Below, piece by piece: positions 52,588 to 60,961 of a DNA stretch of 64,000 nt. The stretch comes from Actinobacteria bacterium IMCC26207 (GTDB lineage: Bacteria; Actinomycetota; Acidimicrobiia; Acidimicrobiales; Microtrichaceae), in NCBI GenBank assembly GCA_001025035.1, contig LCZK01000010.1, forward strand, positions 682,001 to 746,000. Reading direction: 5' to 3'. The notes beneath the pieces are model-generated. The model did not search any database, was not told the DNA's origin, and saw nothing but the letters and a program-made list of their open reading frames with translations. The translations under genes and the position numbers were made by a program. Numbering within the stretch: the first letter of the stretch is position 1; every line of letters begins with the position of its first letter.

Positions 52588-55368
52588 TCAGGAACAGCCG
52601 CTCGTGCTGCCGCAGGCGCTGCACACGTAACACGAACCGGCCCGAGTCATTTGAATTCCGCACTGCATGCAGAGCGGGGCATCCATCGCTTGACCCAGAG
52701 GAGAATCAGAAACTGAGGGTTCCGCTGACGTGGTCTCGACGAAGTTGCGATCAGCCTCGGTGGCAGAACTTGCCAGGTCAAGCCCCTGAGAAGACCCGAC
52801 GGCATGCTCTTCTACCCCCGGCAGAGTCTGCTGCAGTCGTTCCTCCGTGCCAAGCACGCCAAGATCTAGGCGTTCGGAGTAGCTCAAGTAGTCCAGAGCC
52901 AATCTGCGGAACAGGTAATCAATGAGGCTGTTAGCCAACCTGACCTCTGGGTCATCAGTGATTCCCGCAGGCTCGAAACGCATGCCGACGAATGCGTGAA
53001 CAAACGCCTTGAGTGGAACCCCATATTGCAGTCCGTGACTCACTGAGATTGCAAAGGCATCCATGATTCCCGCCAGCGTGGAGCCTTGTTTAGAGACACG
53101 AATAAAGAGCTCGCCTGGGCGACCGTCTTCGTACTCCCCCACTGTGACGAACCCTTTGCAGTCAGCCACTCGGAATTCGAAGGTTCGAGAGGAACGCGAG
53201 CGGGGAAGCTTCTCGCGGACGGGCTTTGCAGCCACAAGTTCCGCAGGCAGATCAATGGTCTGCTTGCCTGTGCTGAGGGGCTGTCCCACTTTGCAGTTAT
53301 CCCGATACAGAGCCACGCACTTGATGCCCATCTGCCATGCATCGATCAGGAGTTGTTCAACCTCGTCCACGGTAGTTTCGGCTGGCACGTTGACTGTTTT
53401 GGACATCGCACCCGAGAAGAACGGCTGAATCGCAGCCATCATTCGCAGGTGTCCCCCGTACGAGATCACATTGTCACCCATGGCACAGGCGAACACCGCT
53501 AGGTGTTCGGGCCGAAGGTGCGGTGCTCCGAGAGCAGACTGCTGCTCGGCTATGTAGGCCACGATCTCTGCGACTTGCTCGGACGTGTACCCGAGGCGGC
53601 GCAGCGCCCGCGGAACTGTCTGATTAACAATTTGCAGGCTGCCACCGCCAACAAGCTTCTTGAATTTCACCAGGCCTAGATCAGGCTCAATCCCGGTTGT
53701 GTCGGCATCCATCATGAAACTGATCGTTCCAGTTGGTGCAGCAACGCTGAGTTCGGCATTGCGACTGCCGACTAGCTGCACCCGCTCGAGCGCCTCGGAC
53801 CAAACCTGGACGACTCGCTCGTTCAGCTCGGGTTGCACATCCACCGAGCCGATATGAGTTGCCGCTCCTAGATGCATCCGGTACACGCCAATCCACCCTG
53901 CAGCATCAGCAGCAAAAAGCGGTGCGGGGCCAAGCGACTGAGCTAGCTCAGTGGAACGGATTGCAGCAGTTCCGGTGAGTAGCGCAGTAATTGACGCAGC
54001 CCAAGCTCGCCCCTGTTCGGAGTCGTATGGGTAGCCCAGGGCCATGAGGCTTGCGCCAAGGTTGGTATAACCAATTCCAATGTCGCGCGACTGTGCGGTC
54101 ATCTCTGCAATTGATTCCGTCGGGTAGTCCGAGGCTCCCACCAGAATGTCTTGTGCGGTCACCACAATCCGAACGCTCCGCTCAAAGGCCTCTATGTCGA
54201 AACTGCCCTCTTCGTTCAGGAATCGCAAGAGGTTGAGCGAGGCCAAGTTGCATGCACTATTCGGCAGTCGTAGGTGCTCCGAGCATGGGTTGCTCGCCAT
54301 AATCTCACCAGCATTCGGCGTGGTATTCCACCGGTTGATGGTGCTGCCGAACTGCACTCCCGGGTCGGCGCATTCCCAAGCAGCCTGAGCGATGTGACGC
54401 ATGAGTTCTTGTGCAGATACGCGCTCAATGACTTCCTTGGTGGACCGTGCGACTAGATCGAATTCTTCGCCGGCGATGACTGCGTGCATGAACTCGTCGC
54501 TGAGCCGGACTGAGTTGTTCGCATTTTGGTATTGCAGCGAGATTGAGTCTTTGCCGTCGAGATCCATATCGAAACCAGCATCTCGGAGCACACGGGCTTT
54601 GCTCTCTTCTCTGGCCTTGCACCAGATGAACTCTTCGATGTCGGGGTGGTCGATATCCAGAATCACCATCTTGGCTGCGCGACGGGTGGTTCCCCCGCTC
54701 TTGATTGTTCCGGCAGAGGAATCCGCACCGCGCATAAAGCTGACTGGACCCGAGGCAGTTCCGCCGCCGCTGAGATGCTCTCGAGAAGAGCGCACCTTTG
54801 ACAGGTTTGCACCTGCGCCGGACCCGCCTTTGAAGATGACACCCTCTTCGGAATACCAGTTCAGAATGGAGCGGAGGTTGTCTTCGACATCAAGGATGAA
54901 ACATGCCGAGGCTTGTTGGGCCACTCCGGCAACACCGATGTTGAACCAGACAGGCGAGTTAAACGAGAGCATCTGATGCGCCAAGAGGTAACGAAGTTCT
55001 TGGGCAAAGCAATCTGACTCTTCATCGTCGGCAAAGTACCCGTCTCGCTCGCCCCAGGTAGTGAGCGCTCCTACGACGCGGTCAATAACTTGCTGAAGGG
55101 AGTCCTCTCTCTCTGGCGATCCCAAGATCCCTCGAAAGTATTTCTGGGCCACGATATTTGATGCCGTTGCAGACCAACCCTCGGGGAACTCAACACCAAG
55201 TTGCTCAAATGCCACGGACCCATCCCGATAGTCGGTGAGCCGCGCATCCCTTCGTTGCCAGATCAAATCGGCATACGGGGAACGACCGGGCACCGTGAAG
55301 TGTCGCCGCAGTCGAGCGGGAGGCCCTGATGGAGAAGTGGCAGGCTGGCTTGAGTCAGAAGTAACAGA
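52588..55368 (-). CDS. nrdJ: Adenosylcobalamin-dependent ribonucleoside-diphosphate reductase (class II)
   Basis: NrdJ reduces ribonucleotides using coenzyme B12 and needs no oxygen. The GTG at 55368 (926 aa, VSVTSDSSQPA) is the likely start; the longer frame to 55482 enters a structured leader. Features: FTVPGRSPYADLIW N-terminus, LAHQMLSFNSPVWFNIGVAG, GSGAGANLSKVRSSREHLSG, the active-site pattern NPCSEHLRLPNSACNLAS, and APTGTISFMMDADTTGIEPD. The C-terminus is a zinc-ribbon-like CMQCGIQMTRAGSCYVCSAC followed by GSTSGCS, which carries the shuttle cysteines. nrdR is encoded 1.1 kb away on the same strand. An AAAGG site lies upstream. Confidence 0.95.
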   Translation of the reverse strand, partial: SVTSDSSQPATSPSGPPARLRRHFTVPGRSPYADLIWQRRDARLTDYRDGSVAFEQLGVEFPEGWSATASNIVAQKYFRGILGSPEREDSLQQVIDRVVGALTTWGERDGYFADDEESDCFAQELRYLLAHQMLSFNSPVWFNIGVAGVAQQASACFILDVEDNLRSILNWYSEEGVIFKGGSGAGANLSKVRSSREHLSGGGTASGPVSFMRGADSSAGTIKSGGTTRRAAKMVILDIDHPDIEEFIWCKAREESKARVLRDAGFDMDLDGKDSISLQYQNANNSVRLSDEFMHAVIAGEEFDLVARSTKEVIERVSAQELMRHIAQAAWECADPGVQFGSTINRWNTTPNAGEIMASNPCSEHLRLPNSACNLASLNLLRFLNEEGSFDIEAFERSVRIVVTAQDILVGASDYPTESIAEMTAQSRDIGIGYTNLGASLMALGYPYDSEQGRAWAASITALLTGTAAIRSTELAQSLGPAPLFAADAAGWIGVYRMHLGAATHIGSVDVQPELNERVVQVWSEALERVQLVGSRNAELSVAAPTGTISFMMDADTTGIEPDLGLVKFKKLVGGGSLQIVNQTVPRALRRLGYTSEQVAEIVAYIAEQQSALGAPHLRPEHLAVFACAMGDNVISYGGHLRMMAAIQPFFSGAMSKTVNVPAETTVDEVEQLLIDAWQMGIKCVALYRDNCKVGQPLSTGKQTIDLPAELVAAKPVREKLPRSRSSRTFEFRVADCKGFVTVGEYEDGRPGELFIRVSKQGSTLAGIMDAFAISVSHGLQYGVPLKAFVHAFVGMRFEPAGITDDPEVRLANSLIDYLFRRLALDYLSYSERLDLGVLGTEERLQQTLPGVEEHAVGSSQGLDLASSATEADRNFVETTSAEPSVSDSPLGQAMDAPLCMQCGIQMTRAGSCYVCSACGSTSGCS

Positions 55369-55439
55369 CACTTGAATCGCCTTTGTAGGAGGGAGGAACA
55401 GAGTTGCTGTCCACGCAGGTGCCGTTGATCGGTTGGGCG

Positions 55440-55570
55440 GGCATAGACGACCGGGCGAAGACCAGCCGGTTGATCGAGTCACTCAGATGAATGACTCGCC
55501 TTCCGACCCCCAGGAGACGTAGCCCTGCACACGCAGTGCTACGCCAGCCACCATTCCGATCGTCTATGCC
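55440..55570 (-). promoter_or_regulatory. Large structured RNA leader of nrdJ
   Basis: A 15-bp helix joins 55570-55556 with 55454-55440 (GGCATAGACGATCGG and CCGGTCGTCTATGCC), with one G-U pair on the minus strand that would be a C-A mismatch on the plus strand, so the folding strand is that of nrdJ. Inside are two hairpins: plus positions 55516-55545 (CGTAGC / GCTACG enclosing CTGC / GCAG) and 55475-55498 (CGAGTCA / TGACTCG extended inward). The closed domain is 131 nt and ends 71 nt before the nrdJ GTG; that tail holds a CCTCCCTCCT tract. I do not find the GCCACTG or B12-box pattern of classical cobalamin riboswitches. Confidence 0.65.
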
Positions 55571-55645
55571 ACAACCTACGGGACGTAACTTAGTAAGGAC
55601 TGCCTGTGGGACAAAAGGGGATAACCATGTGAATTTCCGGAAAAC

Positions 55646-55678
55646 TTCTCCACAACCCTTGGGGAAAACTGTGTATAA
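55646..55678. promoter_or_regulatory. Two DnaA-box-like sequences upstream of nrdJ
   Basis: TTCTCCACA at 55646-55654 differs from the TTATCCACA consensus at one base. TTATACACA on the minus strand at 55678-55670 matches TTAT[AC]CACA exactly. They lie 16 bp apart in the gap between nrdJ and the divergent reductase gene. DnaA control of nrd genes is known in other bacteria; here it is inference. Confidence 0.4.
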
Positions 55679-55702
55679 ACGAGAATTAGCTATTCTCGGC
55701 AT

Positions 55703-56506
55703 GTGAAACAACTCTTCGATCAAGACGGAGCAACTTCTGCGGTCCCCGCTGTGTTGGACCGTTCCGACAGGCAAGCACCATCCGGACGTCCTTGGGTGAT
55801 GGCAAATATGGTGGCTAGCGCTGACGGTGCGTATGCCATTTCGGGAGTCTCTCGAGCGCTGAGCAGTCCCGAGGACCGAGAGATATTTCATGCTCTTCGC
55901 GCTTCGGCCGACGCAGTACTCGTTGCAGCCGGAACTGCACGAGCCGAGCGTTACCGCCGCCCAACCGCAATGGCTGAATTCGCAGATCAACGAACGGTGT
56001 TCACTCCTACCCCGGCACCTCGCCTTGTTGTGGTGAGTCGGTCCCTGAGGCTGGCCGAGGACCAACCGTTTTTGTCTGGAGAGGGTGTGGAACCGCTGCT
56101 GTTGCATCCAGCGGATGCTGACACTTCTGGTGTTCCGGCGGGGGTTGAACTTCGGGGGCTTGGCTCTGGAGGTGTGGACTTGGAAGCCGCAATGCGTTCG
56201 CTGTACGCGGACGGAGTTCGGGTGGTTCTGTGCGAGGGTGGGCCGACACTGCTTGGGCAGTTGCACGAACTCGACCTGATCGATGAGCTGTTTCTGAGCC
56301 TGGCACCGATTTTGGCTTCTGGGACCCAGGTGGGAATACTCGGTGGGGGCACAGAAACGGTTCGGCAGCTCAGCCTGCATCGGGTCTGGGAAGCCAACGG
56401 CTTTTTGTTCCTGAATTACCGCCGCGACCGGCAAGAACAACCTGCCAGCTCTGAACAACCTGCCAGCCCAGAACAACCTGCCAGCCCAGAACAACCTGTC
56501 AGCTGA
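55703..56506 (+). CDS. RibD C-terminal / dihydrofolate reductase-like reductase
   Basis: The 267-residue protein starts at a GTG (VKQLFDQDGA) and matches stand-alone pyrimidine-reductase-like proteins of the RibD_C family: PWVMANMVASADGAYAISGV, ALRASADAVLVAAGTARAE, and VVLCEGGPTLLGQLHELDLI. These bind NADPH and reduce a pyrimidine or pterin-like ring; the true substrate of the stand-alone forms is uncertain. The last 24 residues are EQPASS/EQPASP hexapeptide repeats from an 18-bp tandem array, probably not functional. It converges on nrdR with 1 bp between. Confidence 0.87.
   Translation: MKQLFDQDGATSAVPAVLDRSDRQAPSGRPWVMANMVASADGAYAISGVSRALSSPEDREIFHALRASADAVLVAAGTARAERYRRPTAMAEFADQRTVFTPTPAPRLVVVSRSLRLAEDQPFLSGEGVEPLLLHPADADTSGVPAGVELRGLGSGGVDLEAAMRSLYADGVRVVLCEGGPTLLGQLHELDLIDELFLSLAPILASGTQVGILGGGTETVRQLSLHRVWEANGFLFLNYRRDRQEQPASSEQPASPEQPASPEQPVS
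56435..56505. repeat. In-frame 18-bp tandem repeat, four copies, at gene end
   Basis: Units start at 56435, 56453, 56471 and 56489 with the consensus GAACAACCTGCCAGCCCA. They encode the C-terminal EQPASP repeats of the reductase and end with its stop codon. Confidence 0.95.
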
Positions 56507-56507
56507 A

Positions 56508-56999
56508 TCAGTACCCAGCCGGGGATGCAGCGGAACTGCTGTCAGCCGGTCCTTCTTGGCCGAGCAACTGGATCTCGCGCTCAAAGTCCTCGGGATCTTC
56601 GAATGATTTGTAGACACTTGCGAAGCGGACGGCCGCAACAGGGTCGAGGCGGCGTAGCTCCTCGAGGACCAGCTCACCGACCTGCGCAGCTTCGACCTCT
56701 CCCCGAGTCGTTGAAATACGGTCCTCGACCTGAGCTGAGAGCGCCGAGATTGCCGACTCTTCAACAGGGCGGCCTTTGCAAGCTGAGCGAACCCCAGACT
56801 CAATCTTGCTTCGATCAAATGGAGTGCGCCGACCGTCGCGTTTAACCACCACGGCGAGGACCTCTTCGACTCGTTCAAAGGTCGTGAATCTCTCAGAGCA
56901 CTGTTCACATTGTCTGCGTCGCCTGATCGAAGTTCCATCGTCAGCGGCGCGAGAATCGACCACTCGATCCTCAAGGGCTCCACAGGCGGGACATTGCAT
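56508..56999 (-). CDS. nrdR: Transcriptional repressor NrdR
   Basis: NrdR senses ATP/dATP and represses ribonucleotide reductase genes. I use the ATG at 56999 (163 aa, MQCPACGALEDRVVDSRAAD), which matches the family start; the open frame to 57035 adds 12 unlike residues. The N-terminal zinc ribbon has CPAC and CEQCSERFTTFE. The ATP-cone domain follows (VVVKRDGRRTPFDRSKIESG, VASVYKSFEDPEDFEREI-like FASVYKSFED). It lies in the lexA / LysM / nrdR order known from actinobacteria. The C-terminal tail is Ser/Ala-rich. Confidence 0.96.
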   Translation of the reverse strand: MQCPACGALEDRVVDSRAADDGTSIRRRRQCEQCSERFTTFERVEEVLAVVVKRDGRRTPFDRSKIESGVRSACKGRPVEESAISALSAQVEDRISTTRGEVEAAQVGELVLEELRRLDPVAAVRFASVYKSFEDPEDFEREIQLLGQEGPADSSSAASPAGY

Positions 57000-57074
57000 T
57001 TCTGGAACGCTACCGTTCCGGCAGGAATCACGCATGTTGAGTTGGCAAGCAAACCAAGGGTCATCTCAGATACG

Positions 57075-57620
57075 TCAGGAGTTGCTACTCGCTGGCAGCC
57101 GGAGTGTTTGACCTACACGAAGAGGTGCGTCGGCTGTGAACCCGTCGCTGCCTGCGTTGAGTTCCAGGATTTGATCCACTACATCGCGTGGGTCTTCTTG
57201 AGGGGAGACACGCTCTGCGAGTGTCCAAAGAGAATCGCCGGACTGCACAAAGTACGGGACAGAAGTATCGATTAGGGAGGCTGCACCGGCCTGAACAGCA
57301 CCGCCCTTGATAGCACCGCCCTGAGTTGCGGATGTACTCATGGACTGCTCACTAGTGGCTGCACTGAATCCCGAGCGAAGGAGCAACCCTGCCCCAAGAA
57401 CTGCTGTGCTCAGAACAACTAAGACCAGAGCCCGACGCAGAAGGAATACCTGTCGGCGCCGCTGAGCTACTGCTGACTTGCCGCCATGGATAACTCGCAG
57501 CTGCGGTGAGTTCGCCCGGGATGCGTTCCTGCGGGGACCGAACCCTTCAAGTGCCAAGTCGTGAGCCGTGAGTTGCTCAGCGAGTCCCTCGCCAGTTCGG
57601 ATGTCGATGATTGCTGCCAT
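57075..57620 (-). CDS. LysM domain membrane protein, probable SOS cell-division suppressor
   Basis: The ATG at 57620 (181 aa, MAAIIDIRTGEGLAEQLTAH) has AGGAG 8 nt upstream; the frame to 57782 runs across the SOS boxes and is not used. A basic segment (AQRRRQVFLLRRALVLVVLS) leads into one membrane helix, then a Gly/Ser/Ala linker and a C-terminal LysM domain (PYFVQSGDSLWTLAERVSPQ to VGQTLRLP). Its position, divergent from lexA with four SOS boxes between and followed by nrdR, matches mycobacterial Rv2719c and resembles Bacillus YneA, which block division after DNA damage. Function is inferred from that context. Confidence 0.85.
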   Translation of the reverse strand: MAAIIDIRTGEGLAEQLTAHDLALEGFGPRRNASRANSPQLRVIHGGKSAVAQRRRQVFLLRRALVLVVLSTAVLGAGLLLRSGFSAATSEQSMSTSATQGGAIKGGAVQAGAASLIDTSVPYFVQSGDSLWTLAERVSPQEDPRDVVDQILELNAGSDGFTADAPLRVGQTLRLPASSNS

Positions 57621-57672
57621 GTGAACAGTCTCCTGATGGGGTGTGACACTGAAGCTCGTTGAGCCACTACTG

Positions 57673-57789
57673 CGAACGAATGTTCGATAACTAGAATGCA
57701 CGAACAACTGTTCGGTGTCAACAGTAAAATCGAACGAGTGTTCCACAGGTTGTCTTGGCATGCTGCTAGTGTGTCCAAACACACGTTCG
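57673..57789. promoter_or_regulatory. Cluster of four SOS boxes between the LysM gene and lexA
   Basis: Three strong LexA sites are CGAACGAATGTTCG (57673-57686), CGAACAACTGTTCG (57701-57714) and CGAACGAGTGTTCC (57731-57744). A weaker one is CAAACACACGTTCG (57776-57789), 19 bp before the lexA ATG. Start-to-start distances are 28, 30 and 45 bp. They serve two divergent genes. Confidence 0.9.
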
Positions 57790-57807
57790 AACTATTTGGG
57801 AGTCAAC

Positions 57808-58440
57808 ATGAGCAGCACCGCACTCACCCCCCGCCAACAAGAGATTCTGGTATTCATCGAAAAGACCGTCGGAGATCGCGGGTACCCCCCATCAGTACGA
57901 GAGATTGGGGAGGCCGTCGGACTGGCCTCACCTTCAACTGTTCACAGTCACTTACACACCTTGCAAAGACTTGGATACCTTCGCAGAGACCCTACAAAGC
58001 CGCGTGCTATTGAAGTAACAGCCGATACCGCTAGCGGCACCACTGCGGAACGGCGTCCGACACGCCATGTTCCCCTAGTAGGAGATGTTGCTGCCGGTGT
58101 AGGCGTTCTAGCTCAAGAGCGTGTTGAAGAGATGATGCCTCTGCCTGCGGATTTCACTGGGGACGGAGAGCTATTCATGCTGCGGGTTCGGGGCGACTCG
58201 ATGATTGACGCTGGGATACTCGACGGCGACTTCATCGTTGCCAAGGTTCAGCCCGAGGTTGCAAATGGCGACATCGTTGTTGCTGGCATCCCCGGAGAAG
58301 AAGCCACGGTCAAGACATTTAAACGTCAGGGTTCCCGGGTGGTGTTGCACCCGTCTAATCCCACTATGGAACCAATGACCTTTGAACAGTCAGAGGTTGT
58401 TATCTACGGCAAAGTCGTCACGGTCATTCGCAAAATCTGA
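57808..58440 (+). CDS. lexA: LexA repressor
   Basis: LexA represses the SOS regulon and self-cleaves when RecA is activated. I use the ATG at 57808 (210 aa, MSSTALTPRQQEILVFIEKT), with GGGAG upstream; the frame to 57715 covers the SOS boxes. The winged HTH is RGYPPSVREIGEAVGLASPS. The cleavage site Ala-Gly lies in VGDVAAGVGVLA, the catalytic serine in RVRGDSMIDAGI and the lysine in ATVKTFKRQG. Four SOS boxes upstream imply autoregulation. Confidence 0.97.
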   Translation: MSSTALTPRQQEILVFIEKTVGDRGYPPSVREIGEAVGLASPSTVHSHLHTLQRLGYLRRDPTKPRAIEVTADTASGTTAERRPTRHVPLVGDVAAGVGVLAQERVEEMMPLPADFTGDGELFMLRVRGDSMIDAGILDGDFIVAKVQPEVANGDIVVAGIPGEEATVKTFKRQGSRVVLHPSNPTMEPMTFEQSEVVIYGKVVTVIRKI

Positions 58441-58476
58441 ATTGCAGCCTTGGCCCTGCTGACCGGGCTTGCACCC

Positions 58477-58511
58477 AACTAGTTGGCATTTTGCACAGAA
58501 CTAGTTGGCAT
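58477..58511. repeat. 22-bp duplication covering the dapD stop codon
   Basis: AACTAGTTGGCAT occurs at 58477-58489 and again at 58499-58511, separated by TTGCACAG-like sequence. On the minus strand each copy carries the dapD end (GCCAAC TAG), so a second stop-containing copy lies just downstream of the gene. Confidence 0.85.
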
Positions 58512-59670
58512 GTAGGGCCGCATTGAGACCCTCGGCCCAGGCTCCCGATCTTGGCAATACCTCGACTGCTCCCGAGACTGAGTTACGGCGAAATAACAGG
58601 TCATTACTTCCGCTGAGTTGGCTGGCCTTTACTCGGGTTCCGTCGGGCAGTTGGACCACTGTTCCAGCGGTGACATAGAGCCCTGCCTCAACTACGCAAC
58701 GGTCGCCTAAGGAAATCCCGATTCCCGCGTTGGCACCAAGCAGACATTCCTCTCCAATGGAGATGACCTCTTTGCCTCCTCCCGAGAGCACGCCCATGAT
58801 GGATGCGCTGCCGCCGATGTCGGAATTAGCACCGACCACAACACCTGCCGAGATTCGGCCTTCAACCATCGCTGGCCCCAGAGTCCCAGCGTTGAAGTTC
58901 ACAAATCCCTCGTGCATAACAGTGGTCCCTGCGGCTAGATGTGCGCCAAGTCGAACTCTGTCGGCGTCAGCAATCCGAACTCCAGCTGGAATGAGATAGT
59001 CCACGAGCCGTGGGAACTTATCTACCCCAAAAACCGTGCATGGTTGCGCCGATGCCATCAGCCGTGCACGCACCTGATCGAAGGAGGCAACATCGCAGGG
59101 GCCCAGAGAAGTCCATACAACGTTCGAGAGCAGACCAAAGATGCCATCGAGGTTTGCTCCGTGGGGCTGAACTTTGCAGGCCGAAAGTAAGTGCAGCCGC
59201 AGATACACATCTGACGCGCCTGCCGGTGGTTCGGCAAGATCTGCAATAAAGGTCACCACTGCCTTTCGCTGAACCGGAAGCAGCGGAACATGATTGCGCT
59301 GAGCATGATCAGGGGTTGAAAGACTGATTCCAGTGAGCGCAGCGAGCACCTCGACATTGGGATGCCTTTGGCCATCGTCAATCATCGGAGCGAATCTGTG
59401 CATCAGTTCACGAAGCAGATCCTCGTCCAGTTCATAGGTAGCCGAGCCATCAAGGTGGCCGAGCACATCAGCGAGGATCGCAGCTGAGCCGAAGTTTTCG
59501 TTGAGCGAGTAGGCACCAAACCACGTATCTAATACTGAACCATCTGCATCTGCGATATTCGCTATACCGATCCCGAAGGCTGCAGGCTCGACATAGCCCT
59601 CGCGAGCTCTCAACCTTGCAGCCATGGCTGCGAACTGCTCGGGAGTAGTTGGACGCAGATCGGTACTCAC
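58501..59670 (-). CDS. dapD: Tetrahydrodipicolinate N-succinyltransferase
   Basis: DapD succinylates tetrahydrodipicolinate in the succinylase branch to meso-diaminopimelate and lysine. The GTG at 59670 (389 aa, [13 protein letters not shown]) has AAGGAG upstream. The N-terminal domain ([17 protein letters not shown]) and the left-handed beta-helix are the actinobacterial type. Hexapeptide repeats are visible from [20 protein letters not shown] through [20 protein letters not shown] to [20 protein letters not shown]. The length is somewhat above the roughly 320 residues of mycobacterial DapD. It sits 127 bp downstream of dapE on the same strand. Confidence 0.93.
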   Translation of the reverse strand: MSTDLRPTTPEQFAAMAARLRAREGYVEPAAFGIGIANIADADGSVLDTWFGAYSLNENFGSAAILADVLGHLDGSATYELDEDLLRELMHRFAPMIDDGQRHPNVEVLAALTGISLSTPDHAQRNHVPLLPVQRKAVVTFIADLAEPPAGASDVYLRLHLLSACKVQPHGANLDGIFGLLSNVVWTSLGPCDVASFDQVRARLMASAQPCTVFGVDKFPRLVDYLIPAGVRIADADRVRLGAHLAAGTTVMHEGFVNFNAGTLGPAMVEGRISAGVVVGANSDIGGSASIMGVLSGGGKEVISIGEECLLGANAGIGISLGDRCVVEAGLYVTAGTVVQLPDGTRVKASQLSGSNDLLFRRNSVSGAVEVLPRSGAWAEGLNAALHAN

Positions 59671-59763
59671 AGATTTCTCCTTGGGATTGGGACTCGTAGT
59701 TGGCGGGCTTGCTGCCGAGACAGGTGCTGACACCCGTTAGCAAAAACACTTCTGGGCTGGAAT

Positions 59764-59797
59764 TCTGACAGCCTAGGGAATCTGACAGCCTAGGAAA
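59764..59797. repeat. 17-bp direct duplication abutting the dapE stop
   Basis: TCTGACAGCCTAGGGAA at 59764-59780 is repeated with one change at 59781-59797. The second copy ends exactly where the dapE stop codon begins (59798). Confidence 0.9.
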
Positions 59798-60895
59798 TCA
59801 CGGGCCAAACCGCAGCAGGTCATCAAGTGCCGCAAAGGTGCGTGCCAAGCTCTCAGCGAGCAGGTGCTCTTGTGCAGTGTGCGCCAAGGCCGAGTCTCCG
59901 GGGCCGAAGTTGACCGCTGGCACTCCGCGTTCCGTAAAGCGAGCAACGTCTGTCCAACCGAGCTTGCCAAGGACACCAAGATCGTGGCGTTCAATCAATG
60001 CTGCAATGAACGGGTGATCGACGGCAGGGTACGCAGCGGGTGACAGATCAAGGAGTTCGACCTGGTCCCCATCTTGTAAGAAGGGCTCGAGAATATTGCG
60101 AACATGTTGCTCTGCCTGATCGGAGGATCGGTCGGGCGCGAATCGGTGAGCGAGTTCAATCTGCACCTCATCCGGAACCACATTGCCTGCAACACCACCG
60201 TTTACCCGAACGACCTGAAGTGCCTCATGGAAGTGGCACCCAAGCAGCACTGGTTGACGCGGAACATACTGCTCAATCGCTGTTAGCAGCCCAGCGAGAC
60301 GGTGAATTGCGTTACTGCCCATCCATGCACGCGCAGTATGAGCACGCTTTCCGCGAAGGACCACAGAGAACCTCATGGTTCCCTGACAGCCAGCCTCGAT
60401 TTGCCCGTCGGTTGGTTCGCCGAGCAGCGCGACATCGCCCTCTAGAAGGTCGGGCCGCAACTGAAACAACTCCTCCAGACCACTGTGCTCCGAGGCAACT
60501 TCCTCTCTGGCGTAGAACACATAGGTCACATCAACTGCTGGCTGTTGGTGCTGCTGTGCAAGCTGCAACATGACAGCGAGCCCACCCTTCATATCGGCTG
60601 ACCCAAGGCCCCACAGCCGATCACCCTCTAGGCGTGGCTGAGCATTTCCGTTTGCGGGCACCGTATCTGTGTGGCCGGCAAGAATCACACGAACAGGGCG
60701 ACCCAGCTGTGTCCTTGCGACAAGATTGTCGCCCACTCGAGTGAGTTCAAGGTGCTGATGAGCGGCCAGTTCCTTCTGGATCAACTCGGTGATCTGTGCC
60801 TCAAAGAAACTCTCTGAAGGGACACCAACTAGCTCCGCTGAACACTGCAGCAAATCATCAACTGTCAGTGGGGCAGAAACGGCGTCGGAACTCAC
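59798..60895 (-). CDS. dapE: Succinyl-diaminopimelate desuccinylase
   Basis: DapE is a zinc M20 hydrolase that releases succinate from N-succinyl-diaminopimelate. The 365-residue product starts at a GTG (VSSDAVSAPLTVDDLLQ). Metal and catalytic residues lie in VILAGHTDTVPANG (His and Asp), WGLGSADMKGGLAVM (bridging Asp), VFYAREEVASEHSG (Glu pair) and the C-terminal NFGPGDSALAHTAQEHL (His). The dimerisation domain shows KRAHTARAWMGSNAIHRLA. It belongs with dapD downstream and dapC upstream. No clear ribosome site precedes the GTG. Confidence 0.94.
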   Translation of the reverse strand: MSSDAVSAPLTVDDLLQCSAELVGVPSESFFEAQITELIQKELAAHQHLELTRVGDNLVARTQLGRPVRVILAGHTDTVPANGNAQPRLEGDRLWGLGSADMKGGLAVMLQLAQQHQQPAVDVTYVFYAREEVASEHSGLEELFQLRPDLLEGDVALLGEPTDGQIEAGCQGTMRFSVVLRGKRAHTARAWMGSNAIHRLAGLLTAIEQYVPRQPVLLGCHFHEALQVVRVNGGVAGNVVPDEVQIELAHRFAPDRSSDQAEQHVRNILEPFLQDGDQVELLDLSPAAYPAVDHPFIAALIERHDLGVLGKLGWTDVARFTERGVPAVNFGPGDSALAHTAQEHLLAESLARTFAALDDLLRFGP

Positions 60896-60961
60896 GCCAT
60901 AGTTTTACACGGTGTGGGGCAGGTTTCGGCTAGCACTCGAGAATGCCGGCCACAGACCAGA

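Noticed and set aside
55500-55530. B12-box-like CCAGGAGACGTAGCC on the plus strand near nrdJ
   Set aside because: It matches only part of the B12 box, lies on the strand opposite to nrdJ, and the rest of a cobalamin riboswitch core is missing. The long helix argues for a minus-strand RNA.
55355-57064. 569-residue open frame on the minus strand
   Set aside because: It is antisense to the reductase gene and overlaps nrdR and the nrdJ leader. Its protein shows no motifs and has a Cys/Arg/Ser-rich composition typical of shadow frames.
57715-57807. Longer N-terminus of LexA (start at 57715)
   Set aside because: The extra 31 codons run through two SOS boxes and the promoter; the ATG at 57808 begins the conserved LexA domain.
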